Positions 1-12,109 of a stretch of DNA of 64,000 nucleotides are shown in pieces. Each line of letters opens with the position of its first letter. The stretch's first letter is position 1. The position numbers were made by a program, and so were the translations under genes. Source of the DNA: Jacaranda mimosifolia (lineage: Eukaryota > Streptophyta > Magnoliopsida > Lamiales > Bignoniaceae); NCBI GenBank assembly GCA_018894105.1, contig CM032133.1, positions 14,150,501 through 14,214,500 of the forward strand, written 5' to 3'. The notes beneath the pieces were generated by a model that was given only the letters and a program-made list of their open reading frames with translations, had not been told where the DNA came from and did not search any database.

Positions 1-417
1 ATATAAGAATCTTTGACTTAATTAATTGTCAAATTATTCCAATTTCCTATAGTCAAAATTAAAAATAAATTATCAAGATCTAATAAAATTACTTAATTAT
101 GGTAAAATAAAAATTAATATTAAGTTTCAATTTGTAAATAAGTTTTTAAATTTTAAATATGGGCCTTAATGATATGAAAAAAATATGACCCTACAGATAA
201 AAAAAAAGTGAAAAAAAAAAATAAAAGAGCTCAATTAAATAAATAATCTTAAGTAAAAGGCCAATCAGCCCAATAAATTAAGCCCATCAAGATGGGCACT
301 TATACCTAAATGGGTAAAAGTCCACTAAGCATTTAGCTACTATAAATATCAACTTTCAATGCCAAAATTAATATAAAAAATTATTTACAAAAAAATTCAA
401 GCTCTAACTCCACGCAA
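1..417. other. AT-rich intergenic stretch, unassigned
   Basis: Low-complexity AT-rich DNA with homopurine runs near 200-230. No coding potential is visible. The part near 230-330 loosely resembles 59190-59240, just upstream of the second Tat-like element. It may therefore be the decayed end of that element's LTR, but this is weak. Confidence 0.4.
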
Positions 418-440
418 ATGCATTCTAGAAGCAGAAACCC

Positions 441-520
441 TATCAAACTTGTTGATTTTTGGAAGGACCTTAGTTCCATTTCCATGCAGTATCAACTTCC
501 AATTCCTTTGTCTGATGGTA
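441..520 (+). mobile_element. Tat-like gypsy LTR-end/leader remnant
   Basis: The segment shares a run of about 30 bases around 'ccatttccatg' with 59382-59425. There the same words sit just upstream of a degenerate primer-binding/gag-leader phrase (ttttggcactgtctgtggga). I infer the 5' leader of a Tat-lineage Ty3/gypsy element whose integrase survives at 4475-5340. The short reading frame running through it is incidental. Confidence 0.35.
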
Positions 521-2748
521 ACTTTCATTATTCTGTGTCACTATGCCTTAGTAAAGCTTATAACCACATTTTCTATTCTTTCTTCTATCCCAAATCCTTA
601 GGGATTGGACTATTTTACATTGCATTTTAAGAAGAAGTGCACTTCAGTTGAAGTATGCCACCTTTATTAAATATTGAAAGGAGAGCCATTTCTTCATTTC
701 TTTTCCTCATTCTTCGGGCTTTTCGACCTCCTGGATAGATGGTTTCTTGACATTAGCTATTCTTGCAATGAACCTCATCCTGTAGCTTGAAAACAAATTT
801 TAGATCAGCTAAATAGGTATCAACTTCACTAGTCTTACCTTGAACAACCTAGGTTGCTTTACCGTTTAACTATTAGTCTTAATGCTGAAGAGCTTTTTGA
901 GCCTTTTGGTATTCTTATCAACTATCTTTTTTATGTTATTATGTCTATTCTTGTGTGTTTTTCTAATTAGTCTTTTGTTTGCAGAGAGACTTTATATAAA
1001 AAGCCTTTATCTTGATGGCTGCAACCAACAACTAAGGCAAGAAAAAGAACAATTGCTCTTGCGTTAGTTTAGGGTATCCTTCAGCCGAGCTGGCAATTCA
1101 AGCTTGTCAGCTTCAAAAATATTAGTTGATGCCCATGAAGGTACTCCTATGCCTAAACTGCACTCCACCAATTGTGTTCCACCTTTCTTGGTTCCTAATC
1201 ATATGGAGGATCAATAAGAGATAGCTTGAGGTTGAGCTTACTTAATCTTCATTGAGCTTGCCCCCCAATACTTATTAATCATGGGTAGCTCAGTCTTGAT
1301 TGATGCTTCTCACTCTTTAGGTTAGGACTTTTTTGGAGGGTAATCTACCAACTCCAATTGCTAATTGGGCGACATATTTTTCAAAGATTTGGGGGCATAA
1401 TTTGCTTGCATCTTTCCAAGGTAATCTTTGCTCCCTTCTATTGATTTGTTTTGGTTTTATTTATCTAATGGAGACAATATTTTATATGCTAGTATCCTAG
1501 CAAAAAATATATTAGCTCGATAGAAGAGGGAACAACTAAAGCTTGAGATTGAGATGCAAAAACTGGCGACCAAGCTGAGTTGCCTCGAGTCTAAAACCAC
1601 TAAGTTTGGTAAACTAATGGCACAACTCTTCTCCATCAAAATCATTGGTACAAATTAGATTACATGGACTTATATTGAAGTCACAATTATTGCTACTCTT
1701 TATCTGCTCGGTGCATCAATTCTCTAGCATGAGCTCGTCAGGCTTGGTATGTGTTTCCATCTAATGGTCTTGCAAACCTCATATGGATTACTCTCTAATT
1801 AAGGGGTTGCTCTCTCCTATGTTTACCTCACTTATGTTGGCATTTTCTCACTCTCAATCCTTTTAATGGAGATTGATGTGCTTATGGTAATTATCTTGAG
1901 CTGGGGAGGTACACCACTCTAAAAAACTCGTTCAATTATCCACTATTTACCGGAATTTCTAGTACATTCTTCAGATGACCTCACTTTTCTGTGACATATT
2001 CGTATTCATTATGAAACCTCTAAAACTTTCCAAATCTAGATATGCTAGGGGCCTTCTTTGCTTTTATGGCCATCACTACAAATTCCTTGGTTCAATTGCC
2101 ATCATAAATTATTCCCTTGACATCCAAGTAGGTATAGTACTCAAATTTTTGAGAGAATGGGATAGCTCACATTTTCTCCTCCAACTTGGAACTTTTAGCT
2201 GAGACTGTCTCTTTCTTCTTTCTTTTCTTCTCTCGCGTCACTCCTTTAGTTTGGCGTTACAAGCTTTCTCTATATGTATGTACTTTCTACTCACCATAGT
2301 GGGTTTTCATAAGATTTTCTAATTAAGGATTCAGTGAATGACCCCAGTTAGTGAAAGTAGAAGAGGTGTTAGGATCCACAATAATTTGCAAAAATAGAAA
2401 AAAACTTAACCAACACATCCTCTGCCCAAGGATCTATGCTACGCCTCAAAATTGAATTAAAAAGATGGAGAAAAATTACCTTAATCATGAAAATGGAAGG
2501 CAAACTAGGAAGATCTCACTATGGAACTCTTTCCAAGCAAGGAATTCTCCTTTTTCTCCAAGGATCTCCTATCCCTCTCCAATGGACAGCAACTCTAGCA
2601 ACTTTTGCTGGAAAAATCTCCTCTAAGAAGTGCTAAGATAGGCGTCAAAACAACAAGAGTGTATGTAAAACTGCAGGTTGACAATCAATACCAAAAACAG
2701 CTACAAACTTGGAAGATCTTGATTCACCACTTCAAAGCTCGCCAAATG
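521..2748. other. Unassigned degenerate repeat DNA
   Basis: No recognisable domain. On the plus strand about 1520-1650 reads as a lysine/glutamate/leucine-rich, coiled-coil-like segment preceded by a stop. A frame at 882-1067 is hydrophobic and then charged. These could be shards of a retroelement extra ORF or a captured gene, but neither could be identified. The rest (1680-2740) has stops in all frames and no repeat partner elsewhere in the window. Confidence 0.3.
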
Positions 2749-2804
2749 TGAAGCCCCTAAAGTCATGTCGGGTGGCAATTATGAAGCCCCTAAAGTCATG
2801 TCGG
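2749..2804. repeat. 33-bp direct duplication
   Basis: The phrase tgaagcccctaaagtcatgt occurs at 2749 and again at 2782, so the period is 33 bp and the second unit is partial. It lies just left of the hAT element. Confidence 0.7.
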
Positions 2805-2819
2805 ATCCAATCCTCTAAC

Positions 2820-3591
2820 TAGGGGTGACAATTATATCGTGTTGGGTTGTTTCATGTCGGGTTCATATAGGAATATTATAAAATTTTGCTCAACCCAACC
2901 CAAACCCATTTGAACTTGTCATTATTTTTTATTTATCAATCATTTAAAAAACCTATAATATTTTATATTCAATTTAAATTTTAACAAAAAAATCAATTTA
3001 TACCAAGATTTTTGAAAAAAATCAACTTATCCTAAAATTTAGAAAAAAAGTCAACCTTGTATTCTTGTATCCCATATTTTGTATCATAAAGCAATTTGAT
3101 AATTAAACTTCATGTAATTTCCTATACAACATCAATAATAGTAATATTTATACTTCATTACAAACAATCTAGAATTAAATTATTTAAAACTAACATCAAG
3201 TTATTAATTAAAAATGCAAAAAACATAACATATTTCAACTTTTAATTTCAGTTATATCTCTTTAGTGTCATTCTCTTCTTCCAATTGAGGTTTGGGCGAA
3301 TGAATAAGTACACAAAAGTATTAATTCATAAAACATATGCATACATATATACTTTTTGTTTCCTCTCTTAAATATTTGGATCGACTTAGGTTGGGTTGGG
3401 TTATATCAGGTTGGTGGGTTACTCGTTAAAATTATCGTGTTTATCGGGTAACTCGAACCATCCTAAAATTTTCATGTTGCTTATCGAGTCAACCCAATAT
3501 CGACCCAACCCAATAATCTCCAACCTATACCTAATAACATCATGTCGATTCGTATTGTGTTATTGTGTCATGTCGAAAATTATCACCCTTA
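2820..3591 (-). mobile_element. Non-autonomous hAT-type element, copy 1
   Basis: The 772-bp element has terminal inverted repeats TAGGGGTGACAATT (left) and TAAGGGTGATAATT (right end, read inward). Its flanks are 8-bp near-identical duplications, cctctaac (2812-2819) and cctctagc (3592-3599). TIRs of the form (C/T)AGGGGTGGCAA with 8-bp target duplications are characteristic of hAT DNA transposons. Both subterminal regions are rich in GGGTTGGGTT-like words, and the core is AT-rich and non-coding, so the copy is non-autonomous. It is the same family as 50102-50932, in the opposite orientation. The reading frame at 3396-3626 lies inside the terminal repeats and is not a gene. Confidence 0.88.
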
Positions 3592-4265
3592 CCTCTAGCT
3601 TATTTGAGCATAAGAAAAACTTTTAGTTGGCCAGTAATATATCTATTGGGATTGCCTCTTCGAAGGGGGAGGATCTTTTGACTTCCTTTAACTCTCTTGC
3701 TATTTTTCTCCTTATTTTTCTTTTCTCTTTTCTCATATCTTCTATCTCCATTATGATGTTAGCCTGACATTTTACCCCATTTCTTTCCTCTCTTGATTGC
3801 ACTGATATAGAACTCTTGGTTATTACCTCTATCTCTATGTGGTTTTGCGATGACCTTTAAGCTTGGATTTCATTGGAGGATTAGCAAGATCTATATGGGG
3901 GGATGTGTTCAGAACATAGGCAATGGAAGAACTACTATAGAACTTGACACTAGAAACTAGCATTATCGTGTTATTGGTGGCTTTTGCTTAAGGATGGTAT
4001 TAACCGTTGCAAATACACGTTTGATGAGATGTTCTACCATTATTTGTCTTATTGTCGAAGAAGAGGCATAGTAACCTTCTTAGGTTATATGTCTCAACTA
4101 ATGGAGCTAAGAAGTTATCAGCGGCGTGCTGTCTTTTTCTTTTATCCATCTGCAAAAATTCTGAACTATATAGCAAAGAGAGTTCTAGAATCTCTGGAAG
4201 TTTCCCCACTATCTTTAACATCTTAACATTTGAAACATTAAGCACAATCTAAATTCATCATCAAT
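3592..4265. other. Unassigned stretch
   Basis: Pyrimidine-rich DNA (3680-3760) followed by short overlapping frames on both strands around 3984-4252. The frames have no recognisable domain and overlap one another, which suggests chance. Probably decayed retroelement sequence between the hAT copy and the Tat integrase. Confidence 0.3.
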
Positions 4266-4430
4266 TGGATCAACTTAGCCTTTAAGGGGGGTCTTACAAT
4301 GGTCTTTTTAAGTTTGCTATACACCTTCTTGGGGGTTTTATAGTATTCTTTATGTTGCAACCCCCCTTTAGGGGTCTTATAGTAGTTTGTTTTCCATGTG
4401 CCCCCTTTAGGGTTCTTACAGTAGTGCTGA
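4266..4430. repeat. Short degenerate tandem repeat (about 40-55 bp units)
   Basis: Four imperfect units carry the core 'tttaggggtcttatagtag', at about 4281, 4330, 4370 and 4407. They lie immediately upstream of the integrase remnant. The function is unknown; they probably arose by slippage. Confidence 0.55.
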
Positions 4431-4474
4431 TGTGGTGAGGACCTATAAACCTAGCCAAGAACACCTCATCTTGA

Positions 4475-5340
4475 ATCATCAACTTGGCACCCTTCTTCAG
4501 CCTGGCAATAATCCTTGTCCTTTAATGCAATGGGAAATGGACATTGTAGGTGCTTCCCTCAAGCCTCAAGCTAGGAAAAATTTCTAATCATAGCAATAGA
4601 CTACTTCTCAAAGTGCATGGAAGGGGAACATTTAGCAAGAATATCCAAAAAGAAAGTGATAAGATTTCTTCAACGGAACATTGTCTATATATTTGGGATT
4701 CTCCAGGCACCAGTCTCTGACAAAAAGACTTAGTTCACTAAAATAAAACTTAAAGAATAGTGCTAAGAATTTTCTATCAAGTAATTCTTCATGTTGGTTA
4801 TTGACTTTTGAGCCAATGCATAGGCTAGGTCACAAATAGGACTATCCTACAACTTTTGAAGACATGGCTTGGAGATGCTAAAGGAGCATGGGTAGATGAA
4901 CTATGCTGCAAACATCTACTAGGGAATTCCCGTTTATCCTGGTGTACGGAATGTAAGCAATGACTCCGATAGAAGTTGCAAAAGTTAGCTGGAGAGTAAA
5001 AAATTATAGTATCTCCCATAATTCCAAGGAGTTGAGAGCTAACTATGAGATGATTTTCGAAAGGAGGAACGTAGCATATGTATGTGCAGAAAGGTACAAA
5101 ACTAAGATGGTCGAAGTTTATAACATTAGAGAGCATCCCAGAAATTTCCAAATTGGTAACTTGGAGATAAGAGAAGCAGAAGCATCAGAATCCATCGGCA
5201 AACTTGATCCCACGAGGAAAAGCCCTTACAAAATAACTAGATTGTTAGCCTGAGAACATACAAGTTATAGCAGGGAGGGAAAGAAATACTCAAAACTTGA
5301 AGCATCTCCAACTTGAGGAAGTTCTACACATGAATGCTGG
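4475..5340 (+). pseudogene. Ty3/gypsy Tat-lineage integrase remnant
   Basis: Conceptual translation over shifting frames follows the integrase of Tat/Retand-type gypsy elements. Near 4520-4560 it reads PLMQWEMDIVG, the start of the DDE core, and near 4585-4610 IAIDYFSK. Near 4860-4930 are a 'GAWVDEL'-like stretch and 'GIPVYPG'-like words. A clean 98-codon segment at 4960-5253 encodes the C-terminal domain, with ELRANYEMIFERRNVAY, AERYKTKMVEVYN and AEASESIGKLDP in the family order. Integrase would catalyse cDNA insertion, but several frameshifts and stops make this copy dead. The frame ends near 5253, and the family's closing 'NLRKFY'-like tail continues out of frame to about 5330. Confidence 0.88.
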
Positions 5341-5559
5341 AGGTTGCCCCTTATGCCACTCAAACACGGTGCTTGTGGCGCTATCTGAGTATTACTTTTT
5401 TTCTTTAGTACGATTTATGATTTGAGTTTTGTTTATTTGCCTTAAAGCATATTTCTTTTCGAATAGAAAGTTGATTTTTACTTTAATTTGAATGATGCCC
5501 CTCTCTTTGTCACCACTATTTCCTTGAATAAATGTATATTCTTAATATCTCAATGTCTT

Positions 5560-5905
5560 TTCCTATGACTTTGATCTTTTTAGCAACTAACACCCTCCTC
5601 CAAGGTGTTCTTGAAGACCCTTTAGATTGGTGGCACTCTAAAAAAAGCCCACTAAACTCCTTTAGATTAGTGGCAATCTCTAAGCATAAACCCATTATAG
5701 GCACTCCGTGAGGCATGTTGTAGCTGCTCTAAAAAAGCCTAATGTAATTCCTCCAAATTGATGGCACTCTCTGGTATATAACCACTATATAGCCTTCTAG
5801 CAGACACATGGTAGCCACTTTGAAAAAGCATATTATAATTCCTCTGAGTTGGTGGCAACTTCCCAACATGAACATAGTACATGGACTTTAGGGAAGCATG
5901 AGGAA
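5560..5905 (+). repeat. Tat 3' noncoding tandem repeats
   Basis: Imperfect 60-80 bp units carry 'ttggtggcactctaaaaaa' and 'gaggcatgttgtagctgctc' words, downstream of integrase. A homologous array occupies 61560-61935 in the second copy. The sequence just before it (5500-5560) also matches 61470-61540. Tat-lineage elements commonly carry long tandem-repeat-rich noncoding DNA between pol and the 3' LTR, which fits this position. Confidence 0.7.
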
Positions 5906-5918
5906 GTTCAGCAGAATT

Positions 5919-6110
5919 AGGGCTATAAATGGATATTCAAGAATTTATTTACCATTTACATTCGTATCTGTTTATATAAATTTATCTGCATCCATTTAAA
6001 GCGGATATTAGCCATATTCAAGTAGTAGATATCTGATTATAAATGAATACGGATATGGTAAATGCGTATCTGATCCGTTTAATATCCGCTCTGAGTACAT
6101 ATTTATTAAA
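5919..6110. mobile_element. Truncated MITE-like fragment
   Basis: It starts tagggctataaatggatat and contains repeated gcggatat / ggatacggatat-type words in both orientations (5985-6095). This composition is typical of short non-autonomous hAT-like elements in plants. The opposite terminus and a target duplication are not identifiable, so it is probably truncated near 6100. It marks the right end of the recognisable Tat sequence. Confidence 0.4.
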
Positions 6111-6199
6111 TAATATATTATTTATACTTTTAGTTAAAAGTCTCATAATCCATATATGTATATATGTTTCCCATGTAAGGAGTATTATATAGTTAGTGG

Positions 6200-8133
6200 A
6201 CCCAAACATGTCATGTTATATGCCAAACTTGGACTAAATAAGTTTAATGAATTATTAAACTTTAATTCATGGATTTAAGACCTAAGTGGCATTGGTTGGA
6301 TTAATTGTGAAGGAATTAAGCTATTATTATGGTTTTAGGAGGATATTATGAGAATGATTGTGTAATTAAGGACTTGATTGCATGCCATTATTGGAATCAA
6401 TACAAAACCTTGTGGCTATTTCTGAAATTATAGGCTTAATTAGAGCACTTTATATCGATGGTACCTATTAAATCTTAATTATCATGTTGATCGATATGTT
6501 AGTGATTTTAGAATGCTAATAGTGTAATTTTGGAATACTATTAGAGTTGAATGGGGATTTTGATTATGAATATACTCTTTTGATTAGGTGGCAAAGAAGT
6601 GGGTCTTGCTAACTAATAGGCTGCTGACTGTGATTGCCTTTTTTCTGAAACTACTAAGGTGAGGGTCTGCTACTCTGGCCTTGACTATAAATATATCTTG
6701 TTGTGATAAATCCTTGTGAGGGTTCCTGTTTCTATACCGACTGTATTGTGTTTATTGAAATTCATATATTGCTTCAAATCTCGATTGCTATCTATTTTCT
6801 GATATGTACACCCCTGTGAGGGCCTATCAGATCTATTTTCCTGAGAAGTAATATTCCTTAAATGTTGAAATCCATGATTGCTTGAGTTCCTTGTGTTTAT
6901 CGATTGTTGCTTTATAAATCCCTGTGAAGGTTATCATTTGTTATTGATTCTGAATCCTATTCATTATGGCATCCAGAACTCTTATTATGTTATTCATTTT
7001 TTGTCCCTTGTACCTTGTAGCCATATCAGCTGACCCTGTATTTCTGTTAGCTCTTTATAATGTGTTGGTTGTTAAAGAAATCTTGTCGGTCTAGTGTTCT
7101 ATTGTATTTTTCCTTGTTGACTTATTTTGTAGCCCTGAAATAGCCTTACCAGCCAGTGTACTGCATATACTGAATGATTAAGATTTGCACTTTCTTATAT
7201 TCATGTTTATTGTTTTAAAAATTAAACTCTTATCTGCTGGTATTATATTATATCAACCCATGGGAACGCTTGTGGGAAGTTCAAACCGGAGGGAAGCTAC
7301 AGGAAGTTGGGCCCGGGCCTAGGTTTGAAAAGACGATCGAGCAGAACAACCGACAGTGAAAAGTCTTCCGGCTAGTACCGTCTTATGATCCGGACTTATA
7401 AGTAGATGGAGGTAGCGAACTGTGAGTGACGGGATCCGGCATGCGGTTGACCATGCCATAAAAATAAATTATTACCCGCCGAGCTGAGTGCTCGAGCAAT
7501 GGAGCGATAAGAAAATCTTATTTATGCTATACCGATGGCCAGTACTAGCAATTATAAATTGATCTAGGAGTAACGAGATTGGAATGACCAACAATCTATT
7601 AAATTTGATATCGTGCGTGCTATGTACGTTGTTGATTCACATTAAAAATTCTTGCTTGTTACTGAATTGTTTAATGATTGTTGTATCTCAATAGCTTTCC
7701 TTTGAATCTTATATTTTCTTTTCCCTCACTAAGTCCACATGACTTATCCTCCTGTACTATTTTGATTTTCTGAGATAGGAATAGGTGATGAAGTGCGACC
7801 TCCGGCTTGAACATAAACATATTTTGTAATAGATCAGGTGTTGAATGTATATATGGAATCATTTGAATGTTAAGATTGGATTTTGAGATGTTGTGATATG
7901 TTAGGATTGAAAATGATAACCTAAAGGCATGTACATGCTTTGTTGAGTGTTAAGGAATGAACCATAGCATGTATTTAGTATTTTGTCAAGGTTTGTTTAA
8001 GACGAAGTCTGGTACTATCTCTGATAAGTTCTAGAAAATTTTCTTTTGGGCCTAACACTTGTATTGTAGGTTCAATTTAAGATTGAATTGGTGGCACCTC
8101 AGCTTAGGAGTTATCCCGGGAAGTGGTGATACA
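6200..8133 (+). mobile_element. Tekay/Del-like gypsy LTR T1, 5'-truncated
   Basis: From about 6260 to 8133 the sequence follows the 3' two-thirds of the other Tekay-type LTRs here, especially T8 (52300-54097). Shared landmarks are 'ccctgtgagggt'-type motifs (6715, 6810, 6910), the 'gtagcgaactgtgagtgacg' block at 7405, a decayed dyad at 7730-7746, and an LTR end 'ttatcccgggaagtggtgataca'. The first ~1.2 kb is missing. No downstream internal region follows, so it is a truncated solo LTR or a fragment. It belongs to the same LTR subfamily (A) as T3, T7 and T8. Confidence 0.75.
7730..7746. promoter_or_regulatory. Tekay LTR dyad, decayed copy in T1
   Basis: TAAGTCC-ACAT-GACTTA: the arms of the dyad conserved in all nine Tekay LTR copies, with one arm base lost. 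See the finding on the dyad for the other positions. The function is not known. Confidence 0.5.
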
Positions 8134-8253
8134 TATATCACGTCTCAAACTCTTTTGACAGATGGACCAAAACTTCAATAACCAATGACTGGCTAGGATA
8201 TATTTGGTTTAATGCACCATAAATTAATATATAATTAAAATATATGATGATAA

Positions 8254-9889
8254 CTAGCTAGTACAAGAAGTACAGGTGTCAGGTGATTATAACCTGAACA
8301 CCAGGTGGCACGGCAATGTAGACCCACAATTATACAATTTTGGGCAAATGGCAATTTCTTAAAATTTTTATTTTTTTAATTCAATTAAAAAAATTTCATT
8401 GGTTGTTGATTATTACCTCTAACTGATATGATTGTGTCTTATTTCTAATTTTCTTTCATTTGAAATTTAAAATATATCTATCTATCTATACTATTATATA
8501 TCATTCGAAATTCAAAATTCTGAATTCTTAGAATTTTGAGTTTTTTGATTAATTTAAAAATTAATTTTTGGTTATTAAATTTGATATTATTTATTCCTTT
8601 TACAGATATCTAAATTTTTGAAATCATTTTCATGATTAGAATAAATTATTCTTTACTTATCTCTAATACCAAAAAATAATTGCATTTTATCTACAAAATC
8701 TATTTCATCATTACTCTTAATACGTGGTAGATTCTTTGATCATTTGAACTCTATAGTTTGATAAGTTTTTTCATAATTTTTTCTCTTATTCTTAATAACT
8801 AATTTATATATATATACCATGATATATATAGTGTTTGGAAAGTCATTTTGTTAATATTCTTAGTTTCTAGAATTTTTTTTCACTCTATTCTTTGTGTGCT
8901 TCTTTATTTTCAAATTTTTTTTTCATCTATCTCTTGGTATGTCTCTTTATTTCATTCTTCAAATTTTTTATTGTTTGTTGGATTTTATTGTTCACTTCTT
9001 CTATTTCATTTTTTTTAATTTTAAATTTTAGGTATGTTACATGATGGAAGAGATTTTTTGGATTTTAATACTATAATTTTCTTCAAATTGTTTATGGTTG
9101 TTTGATTATATATATATATATATATATATTAAGGTATGTTAAATGATGGAAGAGGTTTTTGAGATTTTAACGCTATAATTTTCTTTTTAACTATAAATCA
9201 AGTCTATCATTTCGCTTTTATTGTTATTAAGTTCGTGAACTTATATATATATATATTTGTTTGTTTATTACTTAGTTTAAGTTATCAATTCATTTATTTA
9301 TTTATTCGCTTTTAAATTTTCTTTTTGTTCATTTAATTTTATAATTTTACGAGATGAGATATATTAATTGCTCTTAAAAAATTTTAATTTTGTTTCATTT
9401 TTATTAGTTGCATTTTTTTTTTCTTTAGTTATTGATAAATTTTGTCATTTAATTTTTATTTTATTTAAATTGCTATACATTGAGTATGTTTTTACTCATT
9501 CTTTGAATCAAGTTATTAAATTTTTTGTTAAATTTTGTAATTTAGTTTTAAATTCTCTCCCCCCCCTCTCCCTCTCTCGGTTCATGCAAGTTTATAAATT
9601 TATAGGATGAGATCCATTCTTTAGTCTTAATATTTTTAAAATTTGTTTCACTTTTTTAATATTTATAATTTAAAAAACATGCCATTTAATTTTTATGTTT
9701 TATTTATATAATGTAATTATGTATGTATACGTATGTATAATTCGAACTCTTTTTAAAAATTCTATATACTAATTAATTCATCAATATATATTCTCAGATC
9801 TTCTTTTACCTATTTGAGAAAATTATGGGATGATTATTTCAATAAAAAATATACCCATTAATTTTTTAAATTTATAACATTGGACATTA
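8254..9889 (-). mobile_element. Helitron-like element H1, 3' half
   Basis: This segment reads, in reverse complement, like H2 at 31870-33430, with long stretches of near identity (for example 8380-9100 against 32700-33400). It resumes after the copia insertion at 21115-22190. On the minus strand its left end has a 10-bp hairpin (8275-8302) and then CTAG followed by T (8257-8254). This is a Helitron-style 3' terminus, although the 17-nt gap is longer than usual. There is no Rep/helicase coding, so it is non-autonomous. The frame at 9368-9610 is AT-rich chance. Confidence 0.6.
9107..9129. repeat. (TA)n microsatellite
   Basis: About 11 TA units inside Helitron-like H1. The homologous position in H2 (near 32640) lacks it, so it expanded locally. 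Confidence 0.9.
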
Positions 9890-9894
9890 TTTTA

Positions 9895-12095
9895 TGTTGG
9901 AATAGTGCCCCGCAAGCCAATTAGATTGGCCTTGTAAACTATTTTTTTGTAAGACAATCTCGATTGAATGATATTTATTATATGGCCATCTTCATCTTAT
10001 GCTCATTATTTGCTTAACTGGCATTTGGATGAAGCTCTTAGATCACATTAAATTACGGGACTTGATCACACATCAGATGGTGATCATGAAATAAGTCTTA
10101 CACGGTCGTGATCTTAAATCTTTCAAGTCATAAGAGCTTATGAGATAGGGTATCTAAGATCAGGATAGACTTGCACTAACGATGCATAAATTCAATGATT
10201 GGATATTGCTCTGTTCCATATGCAATCCCATATAAGATATAGATACATGTTAGTGGGTGTTTATTAAAGAACAATGTACTGAAGACCCGCCTAGAGAATT
10301 CACTAGATAGCCAAAGTGGCAAGTCGGTAGTGGTAAGTTCTCCAACTTACGCTAGTGCATATTATTAGTCCTTTGACTTGAGGATCCATGATAACCTTGT
10401 GTTTGGTCCTTGTGCTTTGACTCTTCCTTGGTCACTTAGCGGGCCACTCGGGTTGAGATTGGACATGAGCTACTGGACATAGAGGTTTGTGAGATTGAAG
10501 ATGGAATCCGACTCCTCGCTTTTCTGAAGGGCGAGTGCATCTCCTATGCGTTCTATAATGATCGATTCCAAGAAATCATTGCGCAAGGTGACGTGACGAT
10601 TTGAAAAGGTGTTTCCAAAGATGAGGTCACTAAGGGAATCAAACATTGAGAATAGAAGCATAGCATCGAGGCTATTAGAGAGCTAACTAATATCTTTCCC
10701 TAGGCCTCTTTTAGGAGATAGGAGACGGAAGGGCCATATTTGCATGGTACACGTAATGCTAGAATGGTTCTCTAAGAGCATTCATTTAGACCAATTAGTT
10801 AGGCTCTATGGGCTTGAGGTTGGACATCAACCATGGAGATTGGGTACTCTTCAATTAATGAGATTAATTAATTTGAGTCGCTTAATTTAAAAAAGTTAAA
10901 CTCATGTGAATATTTGATATTCCATAAATCACAAGGAGTTGTGAGCAATGTCTAATGAATGGTAGAACCTATTAGGTCACACACAAAAGCCAATAGCTTG
11001 ACCTATTGAAGGAAAGAGAATTTCTAAGAGTTAGAAAATTCATGACCGAATTATGGAGGAGGTGAAAATTGGAGTTATTTTTAGCTTGATCAATTTAAGA
11101 GTTAAATTAAGATCAATCAATTAAGAGTTAATTAATTGATGCCAAATGACTATTAATTGGTCAAATTAATTTTGACTAACTTAAAGAGTTAAGCAATTTG
11201 ACTTAAGAGTTAAGCCAAAGGATTATTAATTAAATTAAAATGTTTAATTTAATTTAATTGGAGAGTTTATTTAGGAGAATATTATTAAATGAAGGGTTCA
11301 TTTAATATGGAATTGGAATTTAATTAGAAGACATTTCATAAGATGAAATGTAAGCTTCAATTAATATTCTTATTCACTAATCACTAAATGTTAGTGGCCA
11401 CCTAGGCATGGACACTTGGCACCCTTTCCTTGAGGATGGTGTGTCACCACACAACATCCCACTCCTATATTTACATATGGAATGAGTATGGGCGCCCACT
11501 TGGTCTTGCAAGCAAGGTGTGATTATTCTCCCAACAAATTTGAGTAGTGGACATCTAATTTGTTAGCATCCCCATTATTCTCTCCAACCTCCCACACATT
11601 CCACCTCCATTCTTCCAAGCCTACTCTTATCCACTCTCTGCAAATATCTCCAGCCATATTGTATAGATAAGGTCCTAGCTATGGTGTGTGAACTACGTCA
11701 TTAGAGGCCAACCGTTTGGTTGCTATTGCTCTTGTTTGAGGCAGTTTCTGGCAGTCGGTTGTGGGCAATTCTAGGAGGCCTTTTGATCTTATTTTTTTGG
11801 CTGATTTGTGGAGGGTTATATCCTTAGGGTGCGATGACATTCCAGTAAAAATTTCAGCTTAAAAGGAGAAGTCCAACCTTGGGAAAAACGTTGGTGAATC
11901 CGCTGCACCAGTGAGGAGTTTCTTCAATGGTTGAAGAAGAGTTTTCTTGCTCCTTGAATTTTCTGATTTCACCAAGGTAATTTCCCAGTGTAAATCTGAT
12001 TCCTATGCATGTCTTGATCTTTGGGTGTGTGTATGGGCTGGTTATTTTCATGTTTTGTGAAAAGTTTTGAATCCTAGTGCCATACACACCTACAA
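9895..12095 (+). mobile_element. Copia 5' LTR
   Basis: 2,201 bp, TG...CA. It begins TGTTGGAATAGTGCC and ends ccatacacacctaca directly before the PBS. The middle (11080-11300) is a run of degenerate TTAA-rich short repeats. Relative to this LTR, the 3' LTR lacks two blocks, about 75 bp near 10107-10180 and about 850 bp near 11035-11882. A related solo LTR lies at 57201-59181. Confidence 0.92.
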
Positions 12096-12097
12096 GT

Positions 12098-12109
12098 GGT
12101 ATCGGAGCT
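12098..12109 (+). other. Primer-binding site (initiator tRNA-Met type)
   Basis: TGGTATCGGAGC lies two bases after the 5' LTR. It differs at one base from the canonical plant tRNA-iMet complement TGGTATCAGAGC used by most Ty1/copia elements. Confidence 0.9.

Noticed and set aside
882..1067. Single-pass membrane peptide with a charged tail
   Set aside because: Short, no partner copy, and surrounded by decayed DNA. AT-rich composition readily gives such frames.
3984..4252. Overlapping frames on both strands of about 80 codons
   Set aside because: Three mutually overlapping frames, no domain, no homologous copy in the window and flanked by retroelement remnants.
9368..9610. Hydrophobic 80-codon frame suggesting a membrane peptide
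   Set aside because: AT-rich poly-Phe/Leu translation inside Helitron-like H1. Homologous H2 does not preserve it.
12098..12109. tRNA-like sequence
   Set aside because: Only the 12-base primer-binding complement of tRNA-iMet is present, with no cloverleaf. The same applies at 16252-16263, 38851-38866 and 46381-46395.
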